A stretch of DNA of 64,000 nucleotides from UBA6115 sp050953005 (lineage in GTDB: Bacteria > Bacillota > Clostridia > Christensenellales > Aristaeellaceae): positions 1 to 64,000 of the forward strand of contig JBMNLV010000002.1 in NCBI GenBank assembly GCA_050953005.1. The letters are read 5' to 3'. Under the pieces are notes generated by a model that did no database searches, was not told the DNA's origin, and saw only the letters and a list, made by a program, of their open reading frames with translations. Below, in pieces: positions 58,690 through 64,000 of the stretch. The position numbers were made by a program, and so were the translations under genes. Positions within the stretch are counted from its first letter, which is position 1. Each line of letters begins with the position of its first letter.

Positions 58690-59772
58690 ATGCAAGAAAG
58701 ACCACGGCTGATCAACCTGGAAAACATATCCAAGGAATACGACGGGGTGCGGGTGCTGTCGGATATCAACCTGTACATCCGCAAAAATGAGTTCGTTACC
58801 CTGTTGGGTCCTTCAGGCTGTGGCAAGACCACCACCCTGCGCATCATTGGCGGCTTTGAAAAGGCTACCACCGGAAGGGTGCTGTTTGACGGACAGGATA
58901 TAACTGACCTGCCCCCCTACAAGCGCAAGGTCAACACCGTATTTCAGAAATATGCCCTGTTTCCGCACCTGAACGTATACGAGAACATCGCCTTCGGGCT
59001 GAAGGTAGCCAAGCGTCCCAGGGATGAAATCCGCCAGAAAGTAGAAAAGATGCTGGCCCTGGTCAACCTGCGCTCCTACGGCAAGCGCAGCGTGGAAAGC
59101 CTGTCCGGAGGGCAGCAGCAGCGCATCGCCATTGCCCGTGCCCTGGTCAACGAGCCGGAGGTGCTCCTGCTGGATGAGCCGCTTGGGGCGCTGGACCTCA
59201 AGCTTCGCCAGGAGATGCAGCTTGAATTGAAGCGCATGCAGCAGATGCTGGGCATCACGTTTATTTTTGTTACCCACGACCAGGAAGAGGCGCTGACGAT
59301 GTCGGACATCATCGTGGTTATGAAGGACGGCTACATCCAGCAGATCGGCACGCCCAAGGACGTGTATGACGAGCCCAAAAGCGCCTTTGTCGCCAACTTC
59401 ATCGGCCAGAGCAACATCATCCGCGGTGTCATGGTACACGACTGCCTGGTCAATTTTTGCGGCGCGGACTTCCCCTGCGTGGACAAGGGCTTTGGCAGCA
59501 ACGCCCCGGTGGATGTGCTGATACGCCCGGAGGACTTGCAGATTGTGCCTGAGGACGAGGGCCGGCTCAAGGGTATTGTGCGCAGCGTGCTGTTCAAGGG
59601 AGTCCATTATGAGATGATCATCGATTCCGGCCCGATGCGCTTTAAGGTGCATTCCACCGTCATGCAGCCGGAGGGCTCCACTGTGGGGCTGGATGTGATC
59701 CCCTTCAACATCCACATCATGCAGCCCATGCCTGTGGAGGAGGAAACGCAATCGCTGGAGGAGACCGAATGA
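58690..59772 (+). CDS. potA: Spermidine/putrescine ABC transporter ATP-binding protein
   Basis: ABC ATPase of 360 residues with Walker A GPSGCGKT, VFQKYALFPHLNVYENI (Q-loop), signature LSGGQQQRIAIARAL, Walker B LLLDEPLGALD and THDQEEALTMSD. The C-terminal TOBE domain follows. It takes ATG 58690 (GGAGG 5 bases upstream); 58687 is an adjacent ATG. The 3' end overlaps potB by 4 bases. Unlike the first cluster, this one is complete (ABCD) and probably the main polyamine importer. Confidence 0.94.
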   Translation: MQERPRLINLENISKEYDGVRVLSDINLYIRKNEFVTLLGPSGCGKTTTLRIIGGFEKATTGRVLFDGQDITDLPPYKRKVNTVFQKYALFPHLNVYENIAFGLKVAKRPRDEIRQKVEKMLALVNLRSYGKRSVESLSGGQQQRIAIARALVNEPEVLLLDEPLGALDLKLRQEMQLELKRMQQMLGITFIFVTHDQEEALTMSDIIVVMKDGYIQQIGTPKDVYDEPKSAFVANFIGQSNIIRGVMVHDCLVNFCGADFPCVDKGFGSNAPVDVLIRPEDLQIVPEDEGRLKGIVRSVLFKGVHYEMIIDSGPMRFKVHSTVMQPEGSTVGLDVIPFNIHIMQPMPVEEETQSLEETE

Positions 59773-60758
59773 ACGCGATGGCCTTCCCGCCCTGGGCGAT
59801 CTGGCTGATGCTGCTGGGGCTTGCGGCATTTATCGGCATGATCGTGCTGTCCATCAGGCGCAACCGCGGTATCCGCCGTACGCTGTTCGCCTTTCCCTAC
59901 AGCCTGTGGATAGTGGTGTTTACGCTGATTCCGCTGCTGTTGATTGGCTATTATGCCTTTACGGACCGTTCCGGCGCCTTCACGCTGGACAATTTCCGCA
60001 CCTTCTGGGACAGCAACTTTGAAATGCGCAAGCAGATGCTGAATATGGGCTTTGATCCGGCTGAACTGGGCATCGCCCGGGGCAATGTCAATATGGACAC
60101 CCTGATCTACTCCCTGTGGATGGCCTTCCTGTGCACGCTGATCTGTCTGGGCATAGGCTATCCGGCAGCGCTGTTCATGGCAGACCGCAGCTTTAAGCTG
60201 GGCAGCACCCTGGTGATCCTGTTCATTATTCCCATGTGGATGAACTTCCTTTTGCGCACCATCGCCTGGATGAGCCTGCTGGAGGACAACGGGCTGATCA
60301 ACACCCTGCTCAGCGCCCTGGGCCTGCCCAGGATGCAACTGATGTATAATTCCCGGGCGGTGCTGTTGGGAATGGTCTACAACTATCTGCCCTTTATGGT
60401 TTTCCCGATTTATAACGCGCTTTCCAAGCAGGATCCCAAGCTGTCCGAGGCCGCGATGGATCTGGGAGCCAACTCCGCGCTGACCTTCTGGAAGGTGACC
60501 TTCCCGCTGTCCTTGCCGGGGGTTATTTCCGGCATTACCATGGTGTTCATGCCCTCTGTGACCACCTTCTTTATCCCGCGTGTGCTGGGCGGAGGAAACA
60601 CCGAGATGTTCGGCGACCTGATTGAGCGCACCTTCCTGAGCGCGGACAACTGGAATGTGGGCAGCGCGCTGAGCCTGATCATGATGGTGCTGATTTTGCT
60701 CAGCCTGACGACGCTGAGGAAATTTGATCCGGAGGGAGAAGGGGGGACCATGATATGA
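59769..60758 (+). CDS. potB: Spermidine/putrescine ABC transporter permease
   Basis: Permease of 329 residues with about seven transmembrane segments. It carries an extra N-terminal helix (MAFPPWAIWLMLLGLAAFIG region) before the PotB core; PMWMNFLLRTIAWMSLLEDNG and the EAA loop SEAAMDLGANSALTFWKVTFP are clear. It starts 4 bases inside the potA end and overlaps potC by 4 bases. The extra N-terminal part could be either natural or a start upstream of the true one; the next ATG-type start is not better placed. Confidence 0.9.
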   Translation: MNAMAFPPWAIWLMLLGLAAFIGMIVLSIRRNRGIRRTLFAFPYSLWIVVFTLIPLLLIGYYAFTDRSGAFTLDNFRTFWDSNFEMRKQMLNMGFDPAELGIARGNVNMDTLIYSLWMAFLCTLICLGIGYPAALFMADRSFKLGSTLVILFIIPMWMNFLLRTIAWMSLLEDNGLINTLLSALGLPRMQLMYNSRAVLLGMVYNYLPFMVFPIYNALSKQDPKLSEAAMDLGANSALTFWKVTFPLSLPGVISGITMVFMPSVTTFFIPRVLGGGNTEMFGDLIERTFLSADNWNVGSALSLIMMVLILLSLTTLRKFDPEGEGGTMI

Positions 60759-61531
60759 GCAGGTTGTTCAAGCGCGGGTATCTGGCCCTGATCCTGCTGT
60801 TTTTGTATGTGCCCATCCTTGTGCTGATTATCCAGTCGTTCAACGCCGGTGTCAGCCGCGCCAAGTGGCAGGGCTTTTCCCTGAAGTGGTACATTGACCT
60901 GTTCAACAGCGCCTCCATTATAAACGCCTTTTACATCACCCTTACCATCGCCTTGCTGTCGGCGCTGTTTGCCACCATCCTGGGCACGCTGGCCGCCATT
61001 GGCATCCATGCCATGCAAAAGCGTTCCCAGGGCATCATGATGACGCTGACCAATATCCCCATGACCATGCCCGACATCGTCACCGGCATCTCGCTGATGC
61101 TGCTGTATATCTTTACCCAGATCCCCCGCGGCTACTTCAGCATGCTGCTGGCGCACATTACCTTCAACATCCCCTACGTGATCCTGTCGGTCATGCCCAA
61201 ATTAAAGCAGATGAACAAGTTCAGCTATGAGGCCGCGCTGGACTTGGGCGCGACGCCGGGCTACGCCCTGCGCCATGTCATCCTGCCCTCGGTCATGCCG
61301 GGCGTCATCACCGGCGCGCTGCTGTCCTTCACCCTGTCCCTGGATGACTTTACCATCAGTTACTTCACCACCAGCCCGCTGGTGCAAAACCTGTCCACGC
61401 TGATCTACTCCGAGGCACGCAAGGGCATCAAGCCCACGATGAACGCGCTCAGCGCGCTGATGTTTGTAGCCCTGCTGGTGTTGCTGCTGGCGGTCAACCG
61501 CCGCGCAAACCTGGTCAAGGAATCAAAGTAA
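60755..61531 (+). CDS. potC: Spermidine/putrescine ABC transporter permease
   Basis: Permease of 258 residues with six transmembrane segments. EAALDLGATPGYALRHVILP is the EAA motif, and SLDDFTISYFTTSPLVQNLSTL is typical PotC. It overlaps potB by 4 bases and is 13 bases upstream of potD. With PotB it forms the membrane channel. Confidence 0.92.
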   Translation: MSRLFKRGYLALILLFLYVPILVLIIQSFNAGVSRAKWQGFSLKWYIDLFNSASIINAFYITLTIALLSALFATILGTLAAIGIHAMQKRSQGIMMTLTNIPMTMPDIVTGISLMLLYIFTQIPRGYFSMLLAHITFNIPYVILSVMPKLKQMNKFSYEAALDLGATPGYALRHVILPSVMPGVITGALLSFTLSLDDFTISYFTTSPLVQNLSTLIYSEARKGIKPTMNALSALMFVALLVLLLAVNRRANLVKESK

Positions 61532-61544
61532 AGGAGGAAACCCC

Positions 61545-62582
61545 ATGAAAAAATTGCTGTCCCTGATTCTGATTGCCCTGCTTGCGTTCTCCCTTGCCGG
61601 CGCGCAGGCGCAAGGCACGGTCAATGTCTTTAACTGGGAAGACTATATCTCGGAGGAGGCCCTCAAGCTGTTTGAGAAGGAGACAGGCATCAATGTCAAC
61701 TATATGCGCTTTACCCTCAATGAGGACATGCTGGTGCAGGTGCGTACCAGCCCGGGCGCCTTTGACGTGGTGTTTCCATCCGACTATGCCATTGAGCGCA
61801 TGATGGCGGAGGACCTGCTTCAGCCCATTGATTATGCCAAGGTGCCCAATGCCGATCAGATTCTGGAATGGCTGCAAAACCCCGACTATGACCCCGGCCA
61901 GGTGTATTCCGTCCCCTATATGTGGGGCACTGTGGGCATCCTCTATGACACCACCAAGGTGTCCGCCCCCATCAATTCCTGGAGCGCGCTGTTTGATGAG
62001 CAGTACAAGGGCGAGGTCTTCATGCTGGATTCTCCGCGCGACGCTCTGGGCGTGGCGCTCAAGTATCTGGGCTATTCAGTCAATTCCAAAAATCCGGCGG
62101 AAATCCAGGCCGCGGCCAACCTGCTGATCGAGCAAAAGCAAAAGGGCATCGTCAAGGCTTACCAGGTGGATGAGACCAAGGACAAGATGGTGGCCGGCGA
62201 GGCCGCCCTGGCGGTGGTTTGGTCGGGCGACGCCCAGTACGCTATCAACCTGAATGAGGACCTGGCCTATGTGGTGCCCGAGGAAGGAAGCAACGTTTGG
62301 GTGGACAGCATGGTCATTCCCAAGAGCGCGGCCAACCCTGAGAACGCCCATATCTTCATTAACTTCATGTCCAGGCCCGATGTCGCGCAGATGAACGCCG
62401 AGTATATCGAGTATTCCTCCCCCAACGCCGGCGCGATCGAGCTGATGGGCGAGGACTACACCGGCAATCCGACCCTGAACCCGTCGCAGGAGACCATCGA
62501 CAATTGCGAGTTCTTCCATGACAACAACGATGTCAAGGTGCTCTACGATACCTACTGGGGGATGGTCAAAAACGCCAAATAA
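61545..62582 (+). CDS. potD: Spermidine/putrescine-binding protein
   Basis: Extracytoplasmic binding protein of 345 residues. Signal peptide (1-22, ending GAQA) without a lipobox Cys at the cleavage site, so the anchor is unclear. The mature protein has VNVFNWEDYISEEALKLFEKE, DVVFPSDYAIERM, YSVPYMWGTVGILYD and NVWVDSMVIPKSAANPE, the regular PotD blocks. AAGGAGG precedes the ATG. It may also serve the orphan potABC-like system at 29.6-32.5 kb. Confidence 0.93.
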   Translation: MKKLLSLILIALLAFSLAGAQAQGTVNVFNWEDYISEEALKLFEKETGINVNYMRFTLNEDMLVQVRTSPGAFDVVFPSDYAIERMMAEDLLQPIDYAKVPNADQILEWLQNPDYDPGQVYSVPYMWGTVGILYDTTKVSAPINSWSALFDEQYKGEVFMLDSPRDALGVALKYLGYSVNSKNPAEIQAAANLLIEQKQKGIVKAYQVDETKDKMVAGEAALAVVWSGDAQYAINLNEDLAYVVPEEGSNVWVDSMVIPKSAANPENAHIFINFMSRPDVAQMNAEYIEYSSPNAGAIELMGEDYTGNPTLNPSQETIDNCEFFHDNNDVKVLYDTYWGMVKNAK

Positions 62583-62594
62583 TCATATAATAAG

Positions 62595-62625
62595 CCCGTG
62601 CCGGTCTCCGGCGCGGGTTTTTTTT
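62595..62625 (+). terminator. Terminator of the potABCD operon
   Basis: CCCGTGCCGG (62595-62604) pairs with CCGGCGCGGG (62608-62617), one T/C mismatch, followed by eight T residues. Confidence 0.92.
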
Positions 62626-62654
62626 GTTGTTGCGGACCGAACAGGAGGACTGGG

Positions 62655-63668
62655 ATGAAGATTCTTGTCACCGGCGGCGCGGGCTATATCGGCTCGCACA
62701 CCTGCCTGGCGCTCATGGAGAATGGGTATGACGTGGTGGTGGTGGATGACCTGCGCAACTCCGACGAGGAAGCTTTGCGCCGCGTGGAGGAGCTCTCTGG
62801 CAGGGACCTGACCTTTTACAATTTTGATGTGTGTGATCAGGACCGCCTGGAGGAGGTCTTCAGCGCGCACCCTGTCAGCAGCGTGATTCACTTCGCTGGG
62901 CTCAAGGCCGTGGGGGAGTCCGTGGGAATGCCGCTGGCCTACTATGCTAACAACCTGGGCAGCACGCTGGCGCTGGCCGGCTGCATGAAGCGCCACAATG
63001 CGCGCAACTTCATCTTTTCTTCTTCCGCCACAGTGTACGCGCAGGATAATCAGATGCCCCTGGCGGAGGGGGACGCCTTGGGCTGCACCAATCCCTATGG
63101 ATGGACCAAATTCATGTGCGAGCAGATCCTGCGCGACCTGTGCGTGGCGGAGCCTGATTTCTCCGTGGTGCTGCTGCGCTACTTCAATCCCATCGGCGCG
63201 CACCAAAGCGGCCGAATCGGCGAGGATCCGGCCGGCATTCCCAACAATCTCCTGCCTTACATCACCCAGACCGCGCAAGGGCGGCTTTCGCAGCTGACGG
63301 TGCATGGAAATGACTATGACACCCCTGACGGCACCGGCGTACGCGATTACATCCATGTGGTGGACCTGGCCCGCGGCCACCTGAAAGCCCTGGAGTATGC
63401 CGAGCGCAACCGCGGCTGCGAGGCCATCAACCTGGGCACCGGCCGGGGATATTCCGTGCTGGAGATCCTGAAAGCCTTTGAAACGGTCAACAAGGTCAAG
63501 GTGCCCTATACCATCGGCCCGCGCCGCCCCGGTGATATTGCCACTGTCTACGCGGATCCGCATAAGGCCAAAGACCTGCTGGGCTGGCAGGCCGAGCTGG
63601 GCATTGAGGACATGTGCCGCGATGCCTGGAACTGGCAGAAGAAGAATCCCAAGGGTTACAGGACGTAA
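62655..63668 (+). CDS. galE: UDP-glucose 4-epimerase
   Basis: Extended SDR of 337 residues, converting UDP-glucose and UDP-galactose for glycan synthesis or galactose use. VTGGAGYIGSHTCLALMENG is the NAD loop, SSSATVYAQ holds the catalytic Ser/Thr region, NPYGWTKFMCEQ the YxxxK pair, and LRYFNPIGAHQSGRIGEDP and GTGVRDYIHVVDLARGH are typical GalE blocks. GGAGG precedes the ATG at 62655. It has no partner gene here. Confidence 0.95.
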   Translation: MKILVTGGAGYIGSHTCLALMENGYDVVVVDDLRNSDEEALRRVEELSGRDLTFYNFDVCDQDRLEEVFSAHPVSSVIHFAGLKAVGESVGMPLAYYANNLGSTLALAGCMKRHNARNFIFSSSATVYAQDNQMPLAEGDALGCTNPYGWTKFMCEQILRDLCVAEPDFSVVLLRYFNPIGAHQSGRIGEDPAGIPNNLLPYITQTAQGRLSQLTVHGNDYDTPDGTGVRDYIHVVDLARGHLKALEYAERNRGCEAINLGTGRGYSVLEILKAFETVNKVKVPYTIGPRRPGDIATVYADPHKAKDLLGWQAELGIEDMCRDAWNWQKKNPKGYRT

Positions 63669-63674
63669 AGGGCG

Positions 63675-63736
63675 GGAGAACGGGGGATGAGGGGGACGCT
63701 TCTTTTTCCTGAAAGAAAGTTTCCAAGGTTCTCCCG
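63675..63736. terminator. Inverted repeat between convergent galE and asnS
   Basis: GGGAGAAC (63675-63682) pairs with GTTCTCCC (63729-63736) across a 46-base loop with a smaller GAAA/TTTC hairpin. A shared terminator is possible, though the T-rich part lies inside the loop. Confidence 0.35.
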
Positions 63737-63747
63737 ATTTCCCTGCC

Positions 63748-64000
63748 CTAAAACTCCGCGTGGCCCACGGTGCGGGGGAAGGGCAGCACATCGCGGATGT
63801 TGGTGATGCCTGTCAGGTACATGACAAAGCGCTCAAAGCCCAGGCCGAAGCCGGCGTGCTTGGCGGTGCCGAAGCGGCGCAAATCCAGGTACCAGGCGTA
63901 TTCATCCTCCGCCAGGCCCATCTCATGGATACGCTTCAATAATTGCTCATAGCGTTCCTCGCGCTGGCTGCCGCCGATCATCTCGCCCACGCCGGGCACC
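63748..64000 (-). CDS. asnS: Asparaginyl-tRNA synthetase, C-terminal fragment (cut by window edge)
   Basis: The last 84 or so residues of a class IIb aminoacyl-tRNA synthetase; the gene continues past the right edge. PGVGEMIGGSQREERYEQLL, WYLDLRRFGTAKHAGFGLGFER (motif 3, given here as LDLRRFG and HAGFGLGFER) and TGITNIRDVLPFPRTVGHAEF (ending in the typical FPRTxGxAEF) match AsnS rather than AspS, which ends differently. The start is not in the window. Confidence 0.93.
   Translation of the reverse strand, partial: VPGVGEMIGGSQREERYEQLLKRIHEMGLAEDEYAWYLDLRRFGTAKHAGFGLGFERFVMYLTGITNIRDVLPFPRTVGHAEF

Overview
The window is a GC-rich stretch of a bacterial chromosome, most likely from an anaerobic, amino-acid-fermenting member of the Firmicutes (Clostridia, possibly near Christensenellales). 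The signs are a serS T-box leader, a lysine riboswitch, a Bacillus-type LexA box, strong GGAGG ribosome binding sites, sigma-A promoters with 17-bp spacers, several TTG/GTG starts and a lysine fermentation operon. Lineage is inferred from content only; no rRNA gene is present.

1-6.4 kb: minus-strand housekeeping genes (HD nucleotidase, prolyl-tRNA editing protein, rarA, nitroreductase-like protein, T-box-controlled serS), then a DMT transporter and two serine tRNA genes behind a near-perfect promoter. 6.4-10.5 kb: an accessory zone with an SNase-fold nuclease, small exported proteins, gene fragments, and an IS110 remnant interrupted by a 160-bp MITE-like element. 10.5-13.7 kb: ThuA-like and GH3 glycosidase pair. 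13.7-15.8 kb: SOS cassette (SRAP, small protein, Y-family polymerase) behind a LexA box. 16-18.4 kb: a dockerin repeat protein broken by an in-frame stop, and a kinase-like pseudogene. 18.5-21.9 kb: TetR/epimerase pair, then an ECF sigma and a putative anti-sigma. 22-27.3 kb: a giant repeat-rich surface protein with a frameshifting minisatellite. 27.5-34.1 kb: NYN protein, glycosyltransferase, potABC-like transporter, murG, mutT.

34.2-39.4 kb: a TIM-barrel isomerase diverges from an SDR gene that precedes a trimodular AMP-ligase/carrier-protein/alpha-oxoamine-synthase gene, a candidate sphingoid-base-like or amino-ketone pathway. 39.6-42.3 kb: aminopeptidase and SH3-like exported protein.

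42.6-50.1 kb: the lysine fermentation operon (MaoC, kal, kce, kdd, kamA, kamB-like, kamD, kamE). Its leader reads as a lysine aptamer whose closing helix competes directly with a terminator, i.e. a predicted lysine-activated (ON) switch. An EF-G-like GTPase follows.

52.3-57.8 kb: CapA-like protein, then an envelope operon (phosphodiester glycosidase, Lgt-like membrane protein, RCC1-repeat protein, NlpC/P60 hydrolase). 58-62.6 kb: XRE-cupin regulator with a palindromic operator and a complete potABCD operon. 62.6-64 kb: galE and the 3' end of asnS. Three copies of the MITE-like element (about 10.3, 42.4 and 52.4 kb) link otherwise unrelated intergenic regions.
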